Part shown: one piece after another, positions 8,564 through 17,473 of the stretch
How positions within the stretch are numbered: the first letter of the stretch is position 1
Layout: each line of letters opens with the position of its first letter
From: Pseudomonas sp. TNT3
GTDB lineage: Bacteria; Pseudomonadota; Gammaproteobacteria; Pseudomonadales; Pseudomonadaceae
NCBI RefSeq assembly: GCF_010095445.2
Contig: NZ_WFGV02000014.1
Coordinates: 1-64,000, forward strand
Length of the DNA: 64,000 bases
Direction of reading: 5' to 3'
Position numbers and translations under genes: made by a program
The notes under the pieces: model-generated
Told to the model about the DNA's origin: nothing
Seen by the model: only the letters and a program-made list of their open reading frames with translations
The model's database searches: none

Positions 8564-9904
8564 ATGATGCTGCGCGTTTTGTACCTGTGGATACTGGGCG
8601 CCCTGGCGCCTGCGTCGGTGTTCGCCGCAGCGTTGCCGACACCTGAACACGGCCCGGCTTTGCGCATTCAGGGTTCCAACACCATTGGCGCAGCGCTGGG
8701 CCCGGCGCTGGTCGAAGGGCTCATGCGCGAACAGGGCCTGATCAAGGTTCATCGCGAAATGCCTGGCACCACCAATGAACTGCGCATCGCGGGCGAGACG
8801 GCGCAGGGGCGCCGGGTCGTGGTGGACATCGCCGCCCACGGTTCCAGCACCGGCTTCACCGCCTTGCAAGCGGGGACTGCCGACCTCGCCGCGTCCTCCC
8901 GTCCGATCAAGGACGGCGAGGTGTCCAACCTCCGCTCCCTGGGCGATTTGAAAAGCCCCGTCGCCGAGCAGGTCATTGCCATCGATGGCCTGGCGATCAT
9001 CCTTCATCCCCACAACCCCCTGACCCAACTCAACACCGATCAACTGGCGCGAATCTTCAGCGGTGAAGCGAAAAGCTGGGAAGACGTCGGCGGTGTCGGC
9101 GGCACCATTCATCTGTATGCGCGGGATGATCAGTCGGGCACTTACGACACGTTCAAGGAGCTGGTCCTCAGTGGCCGTGGGAAAGCCCTGAGCGCCACCG
9201 CGAAACGCTTCGAATCCAGCGAACAGTTGTCCGACGCCGTCAGTCAGGACCCGCAAGCCATCGGTTTCATCGGCCTGCCCTATGTCCGAGAAGCGAAAGC
9301 CGTGGCCATTGCCGACGGCCCCTCCCAGGCCATGTTGCCGCTCAACAGTCTGGTCGCCACCGAAGACTATCCGCTGTCTCGTCGATTGTTCTTTTACCTG
9401 CCACCCAACGGTAAAAATCCCTGGGCAGATGCACTGGTGGCCTACACCCAAAGCAGCCAGGGTCAGGCAATTGTCGCTGCCAACGGTTTTATCGCCCAGA
9501 CCGTCCAGGCGATGGCCGTTACGCCCAACGCGCTGATGCCCGAGGGTTACCAGGCGCTGAGCCGGCATGCCCAGCGCCTGACGGTGAATTTCCGCTTTGA
9601 AGAAGGCAGCGCAATGCTAGATAACAAAGCCCGGCAAGACCTGTCACGGGTGCTCGACTATATAAAGCAACGGGACAAAACCAATCGGCAGGTCACGCTG
9701 GTGGGGTTTGGCGATGCCAAGACTGATCCGGCACGTGCCGATCTGTTGTCGAAACTGCGGGCCATGGCGGTACGGCGGGAGTTGGTGAAGCGTGGCGTGG
9801 TGTTTCGCGAGATTCGTGGTTTTGGCGCCGAAATGCCGGTGGCGGCGAACAGCGCGGATGAGGGACGGATCAAGAATCGGCGGGTTGAGGTCTGGGTGTA
9901 TTAA
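8564..9904 (+). CDS. PstS-like substrate-binding domain fused to OmpA peptidoglycan-binding domain
   Basis: 446 residues. A signal peptide (to about residue 22, VFAAA) is followed by a PBP2 phosphate-binding-like domain: LRIQGSNTIG near residue 33, AAHGSSTGFTALQAGTADLA, and YARDDQSGTYDTFKELVL. From about residue 340 a C-terminal OmpA/MotB-type domain follows (VNFRFEEGSAMLDNKARQDL, then GRIKNRRVEVWVY). The N-terminal half would bind a small anion such as phosphate, while the OmpA part would anchor it to the cell wall. There is no ABC permease nearby, so it is more likely a sensor or periplasmic scavenger than a transporter subunit; that is inference. A REPIN follows. Confidence 0.88.
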   Translation: MMLRVLYLWILGALAPASVFAAALPTPEHGPALRIQGSNTIGAALGPALVEGLMREQGLIKVHREMPGTTNELRIAGETAQGRRVVVDIAAHGSSTGFTALQAGTADLAASSRPIKDGEVSNLRSLGDLKSPVAEQVIAIDGLAIILHPHNPLTQLNTDQLARIFSGEAKSWEDVGGVGGTIHLYARDDQSGTYDTFKELVLSGRGKALSATAKRFESSEQLSDAVSQDPQAIGFIGLPYVREAKAVAIADGPSQAMLPLNSLVATEDYPLSRRLFFYLPPNGKNPWADALVAYTQSSQGQAIVAANGFIAQTVQAMAVTPNALMPEGYQALSRHAQRLTVNFRFEEGSAMLDNKARQDLSRVLDYIKQRDKTNRQVTLVGFGDAKTDPARADLLSKLRAMAVRRELVKRGVVFREIRGFGAEMPVAANSADEGRIKNRRVEVWVY

Positions 9905-9942
9905 GGGTTTGAAGAGCAAGGCCAAAATTCGGCAGCCCCCCC

Positions 9943-10068
9943 TGTGGCGAGCGAGCTTGCTCGCGCTGGGCTGCGTAGCGGCCCCAAAAATTTTGCAGCC
10001 AATGCATTTTTGTGAGTGCTGCGCACTCAAGCGTCGGAACGCCGCCCGGAGCAAGCTCGCTCGCCACA
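9943..10068. repeat. Inverted repeat (REPIN, TGTGGCGAGCGAGCTTGCTC type)
   Basis: The left arm begins TGTGGCGAGCGAGCTTGCTC and the right arm ends with the matching reverse complement at 10068. Between them lies a 90-base spacer with its own partial symmetry. Convergent genes (the OmpA fusion and the ankyrin gene) flank it. Confidence 0.75.
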
Positions 10069-10121
10069 AAATCACCACAAACTCATCACCCGGTCAGCGT
10101 GTCCTTTCAAGCGATGCGTAA

Positions 10122-10640
10122 TCAGCCCAGCAGCTTCTCAAGCTGTGCGGTGGTGTCCACCGCGCCCATGGTCTTCGCAGCGTCCAGCGCGCAAACGCCA
10201 TTGGCATCCTTGGCTTTCGGATCGGCACCTTTGCTGATCAGGTAGTCGACGATTTCCACGCGGTTGAACATCGCAGCCATCATCAGTGCCGTACGACCGT
10301 CGAAGGACGACCCTTCGACCTGTGCACCACTTTCTACCAACGCCTTGACCACCGGCAGGTCGCCCTTGAACGCTGCACCAGCGATCGGGCTCTGGCCGTT
10401 GTCGTTGCGGATTTCCGGGTCAGCCTTGTGCTCGAGCAGGACTTTTACCGTCTCCAGATGACCGTGGTACGCCGCCAGCATCAGCAAGGTATCGCCCTTG
10501 TGATTGCGCAGGTTCGGTGGCAGGCCTTTGGACAGCAGCGCAGCCATCATGGCCGCATCACCCTCACGTGCCTTGTTGAATACCTGCTCGGCAAATTCAG
10601 CGGCCTCTTCCGGGGTCATCTGACGGCTTTGGTCTGTCAT
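10122..10640 (-). CDS. Ankyrin-repeat protein
   Basis: 172 residues from the ATG at 10640, which has GGAG five bases upstream. Four to five ankyrin repeats can be read: NHKGDTLLMLAAYHGHLETV, NDNGQSPIAGAAFKGDLPVV, SFDGRTALMMAAMFNRVEIV and DANGVCALDAAKTMGAVDTT. There is no signal peptide, so it is probably cytoplasmic and mediates protein-protein contacts; the partner is unknown. It lies 98 bases after the acyl-CoA synthetase on the same strand. A TTG-initiated extension to 10742 would overlap that gene and is less likely. Confidence 0.9.
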   Translation of the reverse strand: MTDQSRQMTPEEAAEFAEQVFNKAREGDAAMMAALLSKGLPPNLRNHKGDTLLMLAAYHGHLETVKVLLEHKADPEIRNDNGQSPIAGAAFKGDLPVVKALVESGAQVEGSSFDGRTALMMAAMFNRVEIVDYLISKGADPKAKDANGVCALDAAKTMGAVDTTAQLEKLLG

Positions 10641-10738
10641 GGGAAACTCCACTTCTGTGTCATCGCAAAAGGGCGACAGTTTCCGGAGCAGGCTGGAAAC
10701 TGTCACTTCTTTTTTCTCATCAAGGGTCATAGCCACAT

Positions 10739-12577
10739 TCAATAACGGTATTTGCCGTCATGAATCTCAGCCAGCACCTCTTCAGTCACTTGCACGTAGG
10801 TGTGAGTTCCCGGCAGCCAGGCATAAATGGGATCGTCGCCGGTTTTTCCAGGATCAAAACCTTCGTCCTTGAGTCGAGTCTTCTGGTACTTGAAGGTCCC
10901 GGTGGTCTCCATCTTCACTTTCACTCGCAGAAACAACGGCACCGCGTACGCCGGCATTTGCTCGCGGGCAAAGGTCAGCAGTTCGCTGAAATCCAGGGTG
11001 GCCAACGACTCGGCCGGGGTAATCGCCGCCATACCGGCGCGACCGTTGGTGTTGCGCACTTCCACTCCGTAGGCCACGGCCTCAGAAATATTCAGGTGCT
11101 GCAGCAGGATGTTTTCGACTTCAGTGGTCGAGACGTTTTCGCCCTTCCAGCGGTACGTGTCGCCCAGCCGATCGACAAACTGCGCATGACCAAAGCCGAT
11201 GTTGCGCAGCAGGTCACCGGTATTGAAGTAACGGTCACCCTTCTCGAACACGTCGTGCAACACGACCTTCTCGGTTTTCTGCGGATCGGTGTAGCCGTCC
11301 AGTGGCGCTTTTTCATCAATCTTCGCCAACAGCAACCCCTGCTCGCCTTTGCCAACTTTGCGCATGAACCCCTTGGCATCGCGAATCGGTTGTCCGCTGT
11401 CATGGTCGTACGCCGCCAACTCCCACGACATCAGGGAAAAACCGACGGTGTTGTCGAAGTTGAGAATATTGGTGAAGCCGATGTTGCCGTCGCTGGCGGC
11501 ATACAGCTCGCAGATGTGATCCACCGCAAAGCGGGTTTTGAAGGCGGCCCACGCGCCAGGTCGCAGGCCGTTGCCGATCATTTTCGTGACTCGGTGCTGG
11601 TTGTCCTCGGCACTCGGTGGCTGGTCCACGAGGTAGCGGCACAGCTCGCCGACATATCCGAGCGTGGTTGCGCGGTACTTGCGCACATCGCTCCAGAACT
11701 GACTGGCGCTGAACTTGCGGCGGATGGCGAACCCCGAGGCGCCGCTGATGGCCGAACCCCAGCACACGCACAGCCCCGTGGCGTGATACAGCGGCAGGGT
11801 GCAATAGACGACATCATCCGGCCCCATGTTCAGGGCGATCATGCCGAAGCTGGCCGAACTGCGCATCCAGCGCCCGTGCTTGAACACCCCGGCCTTGGGC
11901 AATCCCGTGGTGCCTGAGGTGTAGATGTAGAAACAAGGGTCGTCGAAAAATATCTGCTGACTGCTGGCGGGATTGCCATCCGGGCTGTCGGCTGTGGCGG
12001 TCATCAAGTTGATGAAACCCTCGGGGGCATCGCCGGGATGGCCGATGGCGGCTCGTTCTGCAACGAACCAGGTGCGGCTCGCCTCTATCGCCACACGCTC
12101 GCGAACAGCGGAGAACGCCGGGACCAACTCTTGACCGACGATGATTGCCGCCGGCGAAACCAGGTTCAGGCTGTGGGCCAGGGTGTCGCGGGTTTGCGAG
12201 GTGTTGAGCAATGCACTGATGGCACCGGTCTTGGCCACCGCCAGGATGGTGACCAGCAGTTCCGGGCGGTTTTCGATGAACACCGCCACCACGTCGCCCT
12301 TGCGGATGCCTTGTGCCGTCAGGTGATGGGCGATTCGATTGGCCCACTGGTTGACTTGCGCGTAGCTCAACACCACATCGTCCTGCAGCAATGCCGGGCC
12401 GTCGGGGTTACGCAGGGTTGCCTGTTCAAAACTCCAGCCCAGACCGCACGATTGGGTCGGGTCCGTGACGTTGGCAGCTTTCATGCCCTTGACCACGCGA
12501 GGAATGGCTCTGGCGATGGAGGGCAGCTTGCGGAGCATCATGCTCCAGGTAATCGTGTCGTTCTGCGTGCGGCTCAT
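10739..12577 (-). CDS. Long-chain acyl-CoA synthetase (FATP-type)
   Basis: 612 residues with an ANL-superfamily adenylation core: the P-loop-like YTSGTTGLPKAGVFK (about 233-247), ELYAASDGNIG, the A8 hinge region RLGDTYRWKGENVSTTEVEN and a C-terminal TGTFKYQKTRLKDEGFDP carrying the catalytic lysine. It would activate fatty acids to acyl-CoA via an acyl-adenylate. The length and C-terminus fit the FATP/very-long-chain class (called long-chain-acyl-CoA synthetase in pseudomonads) rather than FadD proper. GGGAGC lies six bases before the ATG. Confidence 0.9.
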   Translation of the reverse strand: MSRTQNDTITWSMMLRKLPSIARAIPRVVKGMKAANVTDPTQSCGLGWSFEQATLRNPDGPALLQDDVVLSYAQVNQWANRIAHHLTAQGIRKGDVVAVFIENRPELLVTILAVAKTGAISALLNTSQTRDTLAHSLNLVSPAAIIVGQELVPAFSAVRERVAIEASRTWFVAERAAIGHPGDAPEGFINLMTATADSPDGNPASSQQIFFDDPCFYIYTSGTTGLPKAGVFKHGRWMRSSASFGMIALNMGPDDVVYCTLPLYHATGLCVCWGSAISGASGFAIRRKFSASQFWSDVRKYRATTLGYVGELCRYLVDQPPSAEDNQHRVTKMIGNGLRPGAWAAFKTRFAVDHICELYAASDGNIGFTNILNFDNTVGFSLMSWELAAYDHDSGQPIRDAKGFMRKVGKGEQGLLLAKIDEKAPLDGYTDPQKTEKVVLHDVFEKGDRYFNTGDLLRNIGFGHAQFVDRLGDTYRWKGENVSTTEVENILLQHLNISEAVAYGVEVRNTNGRAGMAAITPAESLATLDFSELLTFAREQMPAYAVPLFLRVKVKMETTGTFKYQKTRLKDEGFDPGKTGDDPIYAWLPGTHTYVQVTEEVLAEIHDGKYRY

Positions 12578-12920
12578 AGTTGCTCCCGTTCGATCTTTTT
12601 ATTGTCGGGTGGCGATGTCTGAGGCCGAAAGTACGTCAGCCGTTCCTGAGCTGTACACGCGGTTTTTGAAATGTTTTGTATCCGCGAAAACCAGGGGTGG
12701 AAACGAGAGCACGGGTTTAGCGAATGGTTCCGTAGAAACCTCCCCAACCACGCAAAATGCAGGATGCACGATGGCCATTCATGCACATTGCACGAAAGCA
12801 AAAAACGCTTAAAAATGCAAACTATTGATTTATATGGGTTTTTTATTTTTCAAATGCTGGCACAAAGGCTGCAACTACCTCTCCATGCTTGCCAACCAAG
12901 TGCTAACGGAGCTGATAGAC
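12578..12920. other. Intergenic region between divergent acyl-CoA synthetase and DUF3509 gene
   Basis: 343 bases without a convincing gene. The half near 12820-12860 is AT-rich for this genome (TTGATTTATATGGG, then a run of T) and probably holds the promoter of the DUF3509 gene. Small reading frames here lack ribosome sites and family resemblance. No named operator recognised. Confidence 0.5.
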
Positions 12921-13199
12921 ATGAGCCTGATCCAAGAAAAATTTACCTCCCTGTTCTCCAACTTCGAAGTCAACACCCAGCCTCGTCCTGACGGTGGCAT
13001 CCTGCTGACGCTGCGCAGTCAGGAAGGCAAAGTCTTCAAGCGTTCGATTTCCTACCAGCAGTTGCACGCCGGCGATCAGTTGTCGTGGGTAATCAGTGCC
13101 ATTCGCCGCGACCTGGCTGAACAAGCCAGCGAGCTGCCACAGATTTCCATGCTGCAAAGCCAGCAACGGTTCGCTCTGCCGACTTATCACTCGGCGTAA
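12921..13199 (+). CDS. DUF3509 domain protein
   Basis: 92 residues from the ATG at 12921, preceded by GGAG at 12908-12911. The protein (MSLIQEKFTSLFSNFEVNTQ, then PRPDGGILLTLRSQEGKVFKRSISYQQL split over the middle) is the DUF3509 family, small cytoplasmic proteins known essentially only from Pseudomonas and relatives and without assigned function. Upstream in-frame codons to 12825 lie in AT-rich promoter sequence and are not used. A bidirectional terminator follows. Confidence 0.85.
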   Translation: MSLIQEKFTSLFSNFEVNTQPRPDGGILLTLRSQEGKVFKRSISYQQLHAGDQLSWVISAIRRDLAEQASELPQISMLQSQQRFALPTYHSA

Positions 13200-13222
13200 A
13201 TCGCTGCAGGGCTACAAACAAA

Positions 13223-13253
13223 CAGGCCGTGAGAGCTTTCGCTTCACGGCCTG
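13223..13253. terminator. Stem-loop between DUF3509 gene and mtnD homologue
   Basis: Ten-base stem CAGGCCGTGA/TCACGGCCTG around an eleven-base loop, 23 bases after the DUF3509 stop. The gene on the other side converges, so it may serve both. The T-run on the plus side is weak. Confidence 0.65.
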
Positions 13254-13302
13254 AATTGTTTCTGGGGTAGGTCCTCGATCGCCCGATCCCCTGCCTATCT
13301 GG

Positions 13303-13332
13303 TGTGGGGCCGGGCTTGCTCGCGATAGCGGT
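13303..13332. repeat. Solitary REP arm
   Basis: A single GGGCTTGCTCGCGATAGC-type REP sequence with no facing partner within 150 bases, unlike the paired elements elsewhere in the window. Confidence 0.55.
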
Positions 13333-13372
13333 CTGTCAGTCAATACTGATTTGTCTGCCAGGCCGCATCGGC

Positions 13373-13918
13373 TCAGTCATCAAGACCCGGGAATCGGCTG
13401 GCGATGTCTTCGCCAGTGAACTTCGCGGGCGAGCCGTCAGAACGACTGATCATTCGGATCGTAATGAAATGCGGATGCTCGCCCATGTCGAAACAATGCC
13501 GGATGCCGGCGGGCACTGTGATCAGGTCATTCTTTTCGCAGAGCACTGCATAGACGTAATCGTCGATGTGCAGGTTGAACAAGCCACTTCCCGCCACGAA
13601 TAACCGGACTTGCTCCTCGCCGTTACAGCGCTCGTCAAGCAGTTCTGCGCGCAGCTCGGCTTTTTGCGGGTGGTCGCTGTTCAAGCTGATGACATCGACG
13701 GTGACGTACCCGCGTTCGGTCATTAACTGGTCGATCTGTTCCTGGTAGGCGCCGATCAGGTCTTCCTGACTGGCACCGGGCTGGATTTTTGCCGCTGCGT
13801 GCCAGCGGTCAAATCGCACGCCCTGTTCGGCCAGGGTCGAGGCAATGTCTTCTAAATGGGTCAGCACCTTGTTGGGAATGTCAGGGCTTGAGACGTGGTA
13901 GACGGACAGGCTGCTCAT
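13373..13918 (-). CDS. Acireductone dioxygenase (ARD/MtnD) homologue lacking metal ligands
   Basis: 181 residues from the ATG at 13918. The whole sequence is a recognisable ARD cupin (MSSLSVYHVS, FAKE-like core GYVTVDVISLN, AVLCEKNDLITVPAGIRHCF). In active ARD the metal is held by His-x-His-x3-Glu plus a later His (H96, H98, E102, H140 in the Klebsiella enzyme). Here the first motif reads R97-C-N99-G-E-E-Q103, so three ligands are Arg, Asn and Gln; only H141 remains. The codons were checked on the DNA (CGC TGT AAC GGC GAG GAG CAA). Methionine-salvage partners mtnB/mtnC are not adjacent. It follows an MFS gene on the same strand by 101 bases. Probably a pseudoenzyme or a repurposed paralogue, not a working MtnD. 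Confidence 0.85.
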   Translation of the reverse strand: MSSLSVYHVSSPDIPNKVLTHLEDIASTLAEQGVRFDRWHAAAKIQPGASQEDLIGAYQEQIDQLMTERGYVTVDVISLNSDHPQKAELRAELLDERCNGEEQVRLFVAGSGLFNLHIDDYVYAVLCEKNDLITVPAGIRHCFDMGEHPHFITIRMISRSDGSPAKFTGEDIASRFPGLDD

Positions 13919-14019
13919 CAGGCAACTCCTTAACGGTTCATTCTTTACAGGTTCGAGCGCGAGCGCGAGCGCGGCGTCATCTCGCATTCGAACAAAAATT
14001 CAGCGGCGTCGGACTGCGC

Positions 14020-15165
14020 TCATGGCCGGTCCTCTTGCATGCGAACGGCAATGATAACGGCAGCCGCGAGGGCCGCGATGCTTGCAATACTAAAGGTCAA
14101 CTGTGAGCCAAGGGCGTTCCAGCTGTAGCCAGAATACAGGGCGCCCAATGCGCCACCCGTGCCGGCCAACGCGGCGTACAACGCCTGGCCCTGCCCTTGC
14201 TGGCGTGCACCGAAGCTACGTTGTACGAACTGGATGGCCGCCGCGTGAAAGCTGCCGAAAGTGGCCGCGTGCAGTACCTGGGCAAACAGCAGCACCCAGA
14301 GGTATTCGGCAAAGGTGCCGAGCAACAACCAGCGCAGCGCGGCCAGGAGGAAACTCGCCATCAGTACCCGGCGCACCGAGAACCGCGCAAGAATCCTGCT
14401 CATGGCCAGGAACATCAAAACTTCGGCGACGACGCCCACGGCCCAGAGCATACCGATCAGGCCACGGGTGTAGCCGAGGCGTTCCAGGTGCAGTGTCAGA
14501 AAGGTGTAATACGGGCCGTGGCTCATCTGCATCAGCGCCACGCAACCGTAGAAAGCCAGCACGCCTGGACTGCGAAGTTGCCTCAGAAAGCCGTCCCCGG
14601 CGATCCGCTCAGTCTGCACCGGCTGGGCGTTTGGCACCCACAGGCTGCTGACGACGATGCCTGCCATGATCAAAACCAGCGCCGTCGGGTAGATGTCCAG
14701 GCTCAGCCATTCAAACAGCCGGCCCAGCGCGACGACTGTAATGATGAAACCGATGGAGCCCCACAAGCGGATCTGACTGTAGCGCGACGTCTGCCCTTTC
14801 AAATGCGCCAGGGTAATGACTTCGAACTGCGGCAACACGGCGTGCCAGAAGAACGCATGCAAGGCCATGACCATCGCCAGCCAGGCGTAGGTCTTGCTGA
14901 CGAAAATCAGCGAAAAGGTGAGCAGCGTGCAGACCGCGCCGAAACGCACGATGGCCAGCCGGCGGCCGGTGTAATCACCGAGCCAGCCCCAGATATTCGG
15001 CGCCACGCAGCGCATCAGCATCGGTATCGCTACCAGTTCACCGATGCGCGCGCTGGAAAAACCCAGGTGATCGAAGTACAGCGCCAGAAACGGCGCCGTC
15101 GAACCGAGCAAGGCGAAATAGAACAGATAGAAACTGGAGAGCCGCCAGTACGGGAGCGTCGCCAC
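14020..15165 (-). CDS. MFS transporter (HcaT/nucleoside-symporter-like)
   Basis: 381 residues with twelve hydrophobic segments and a GWLGDYTGRR loop between TM2 and TM3, the MFS A-motif. It resembles the 3-phenylpropionate/NHS-type MFS_1-like group (short, with an N-terminus YWRLSSFYLFYFALLGSTAP). The start is GTG at 15165, with only a weak ribosome site. It lies 34 bases after aroC and before the ARD homologue on the same strand. The substrate is not predictable from sequence. Confidence 0.85.
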   Translation of the reverse strand: MATLPYWRLSSFYLFYFALLGSTAPFLALYFDHLGFSSARIGELVAIPMLMRCVAPNIWGWLGDYTGRRLAIVRFGAVCTLLTFSLIFVSKTYAWLAMVMALHAFFWHAVLPQFEVITLAHLKGQTSRYSQIRLWGSIGFIITVVALGRLFEWLSLDIYPTALVLIMAGIVVSSLWVPNAQPVQTERIAGDGFLRQLRSPGVLAFYGCVALMQMSHGPYYTFLTLHLERLGYTRGLIGMLWAVGVVAEVLMFLAMSRILARFSVRRVLMASFLLAALRWLLLGTFAEYLWVLLFAQVLHAATFGSFHAAAIQFVQRSFGARQQGQGQALYAALAGTGGALGALYSGYSWNALGSQLTFSIASIAALAAAVIIAVRMQEDRP

Positions 15166-15199
15166 GGTCGTCAGACCGCAGCGACCGAGAGGTCAGCCA

Positions 15200-16291
15200 T
15201 TAAAGCTGACCCAGCACCGGCGTGCTCACGCGCACATCGGCATTCTGCCCACGATGACGCAGCAGGTGATCCATCAGCACGATGGCCATCATCGCTTCGG
15301 CGATGGGCGTGGCGCGGATGCCGACACACGGGTCGTGGCGGCCCTTGGTGATGACGTCAACCGGATTGCCATGCACGTCGATCGAACGGCCCGGCGTGGT
15401 GATACTGGATGTAGGTTTGAGCGCCAGGTGCGCGATGATTGGCTGACCGGACGAGATGCCGCCCAGAATGCCGCCCGCGTTGTTGCTGAGGAAACCTTGC
15501 GGGGTCATCTCATCGCGGTGTTCGGTGCCGCGTTGAGCGACGCTGGCGAAACCGGCGCCGATTTCCACGCCTTTGACGGCGTTGATGCTCATCAACGCAT
15601 GGGCCAGCTCGGCGTCGAGACGGTCGAAGATCGGCTCGCCAAGACCCGGCATGACGCCTTCAGCAACCACGGTGATCTTCGCACCGACCGAATCCTGATC
15701 CCGGCGCAACTGGTCCATGTACGCCTCGAGCTCCGGGACCTTGTCCGGATCGGGGCTGAAGAACGCGTTCTCTTCCACGCAATCCCAGGTCTTGAACGGG
15801 ATTTCAATCGGGCCGAGCTGGCTCATGTAGCCACGAATGACAATGCCCTGGGTGGCCAGGTACTTCTTGGCAATCGCGCCGGCCGCAACACGCATGGCGG
15901 TTTCCCGCGCCGAACTGCGACCGCCGCCGCGGTAATCGCGCTCGCCGTATTTGTGGTGGTAGGTGTAATCAGCGTGAGCCGGGCGGAACAGGTCCTTGAT
16001 CGCCGAGTAGTCCTTGGACTTCTGGTCGGTGTTACGGATCAACAGGCCAATGGCGCACCCGGTGGTGCGACCCTCGAACACGCCGGAGAGGATTTCGACT
16101 TCGTCGGCTTCCTGGCGCTGGGTGGTGTGGCGGCTGGTGCCGGGCTTGCGGCGATCGAGGTCGCGCTGCAAATCCTCGAGGGAAATCTCCAGACCCGGCG
16201 GGCAGCCGTCGACAATGGCGACCAACGCCGGACCATGGCTTTCGCCAGCGGTGGTGACAGTGAACAGCTTGCCGTAGGTATTGCCGGACAT
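15200..16291 (-). CDS. aroC: Chorismate synthase
   Basis: 363 residues from [20 protein letters not shown], whose GESHG is the first chorismate synthase signature. The second, [20 protein letters not shown], and the third, [20 protein letters not shown], are intact. It converts 5-enolpyruvylshikimate-3-phosphate to chorismate using reduced FMN, the last step of the shikimate pathway. The start at 16291 is chosen over an upstream 16363 codon because it matches the conserved N-terminus. Confidence 0.97.
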   Translation of the reverse strand: MSGNTYGKLFTVTTAGESHGPALVAIVDGCPPGLEISLEDLQRDLDRRKPGTSRHTTQRQEADEVEILSGVFEGRTTGCAIGLLIRNTDQKSKDYSAIKDLFRPAHADYTYHHKYGERDYRGGGRSSARETAMRVAAGAIAKKYLATQGIVIRGYMSQLGPIEIPFKTWDCVEENAFFSPDPDKVPELEAYMDQLRRDQDSVGAKITVVAEGVMPGLGEPIFDRLDAELAHALMSINAVKGVEIGAGFASVAQRGTEHRDEMTPQGFLSNNAGGILGGISSGQPIIAHLALKPTSSITTPGRSIDVHGNPVDVITKGRHDPCVGIRATPIAEAMMAIVLMDHLLRHRGQNADVRVSTPVLGQL

Positions 16292-16420
16292 GCAGGACGC
16301 TCCGTGAAATGAACCTGAATACGTAATGCGCGCCAGTATACGCAGGCTACCCAAGTAGTTCATCCTCGAACCTTATGGGTGCCCGCGAGTCCAACCGGCA
16401 TCTTCGTGAATGATGGCGTG

Positions 16421-17374
16421 ATGATGCTGCGAGTTCTAGCCTTGAGTCTTACCTTGTTTACCGGCTTTGCCCAGGCCACTGTCCTGCAACGCCCGATCAC
16501 TCTCGACACCGGCCACGGCGAGCTTTTCGGCTCGCTGCTGCTGCCCAAATCCGACACGCCCGTGCCCGTCGTCCTGATTATTTCCGGCTCCGGTCCGACG
16601 GATCGCGACGGCAATAATCCCGACGGTGGGCGTAACGACAGCCTCAAACGCCTGGCCTGGGTGCTCGCCAAGCACAACATTGCCAGCGTGCGTTACGACA
16701 AGCGCGGCGTGGCAGCGAGTCTGGCCGCCGCCCCTGACGAACGTAATCTGTCAGTGGAAGGCTATGTGTCCGACGCGCAAGCGTGGGGCCAGAAACTTAA
16801 AGCCGACCCTCGATTCGGCCAGTTGATCCTGCTGGGACACAGCGAAGGTGCGTTGATCGCCACCCTCGCCGCGCCGAGCGTTGATGCGGCAGCGGTGATT
16901 TCCATGTCCGGCAGCGCTCGCCCGATTGACCAGGTATTGCGCCAGCAACTGAGCAATCGCCTGCCGCCTCCGTTGATGCTGCGCGCCAATGAATTGCTCG
17001 ACAGCCTCAAGGCCGGCCAGACCGACGACAACGTGCCGCCGCAACTGCAGGTGATTTTCCGCCCGAGCGTCCAGCCGTATCTGATTTCGCTGTTCCGCCA
17101 GGACCCGGCGGCGGCTTTCGCCAAACTCAAAATGCCGGCGTTGATCATTCAGGGCAGCAACGACATTCAAGTGGGTGTCGGCGACGCCAGGCTGCTCAAG
17201 GCGGCCAAACCGGACGCTGAACTGGCGTTGATTGAAGGCATGAACCACGTGATGCGCATCGTGCCCAACGATGTAAAACGGCAGTTGGCCTCTTACAAAG
17301 ACCCGCAGTTGCCGTTGGCCGCCGAACTGGGCGCACGAATCCTCGGGTTTATTGACGGACTTCGCACCAGTTAA
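16421..17374 (+). CDS. Secreted alpha/beta hydrolase
   Basis: About 317 residues from MMLRVLALSLTLFTGFAQA, a signal peptide. The motifs LIISGSGPTDRDGNNPDGG (about 53-70) and nucleophile elbow GHSEG (139-143, Ser141), a later Asp in IQGSNDIQVG and His in GMNHVMRIV make a full Ser-Asp-His triad. The GSGPTDRDGN motif marks a hydrolase subgroup found as exported esterase- or peptidase-like proteins. The substrate is unknown. It diverges from aroC. In-frame codons upstream (16379) would place the signal peptide internally. Confidence 0.87.
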   Translation: MMLRVLALSLTLFTGFAQATVLQRPITLDTGHGELFGSLLLPKSDTPVPVVLIISGSGPTDRDGNNPDGGRNDSLKRLAWVLAKHNIASVRYDKRGVAASLAAAPDERNLSVEGYVSDAQAWGQKLKADPRFGQLILLGHSEGALIATLAAPSVDAAAVISMSGSARPIDQVLRQQLSNRLPPPLMLRANELLDSLKAGQTDDNVPPQLQVIFRPSVQPYLISLFRQDPAAAFAKLKMPALIIQGSNDIQVGVGDARLLKAAKPDAELALIEGMNHVMRIVPNDVKRQLASYKDPQLPLAAELGARILGFIDGLRTS

Positions 17375-17473
17375 GCTCTTTTTGTCCTCCAGTCCTGACA
17401 AAAACGGCCGATAAGCCTTTGTCGCCAGCGCCAAGACTGGCGACAAGCAGAGCTTGGACAGGATCTCGCCGTT

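Noticed and set aside
10641..10742. 34-residue N-terminal extension of the ankyrin gene from a TTG
   Set aside because: The ATG at 10640 has a good GGAG site; the extension overlaps the acyl-CoA synthetase stop.
12574..12801. 75-codon minus-strand frame upstream of the acyl-CoA synthetase
   Set aside because: No ribosome site, biased composition and no family likeness.
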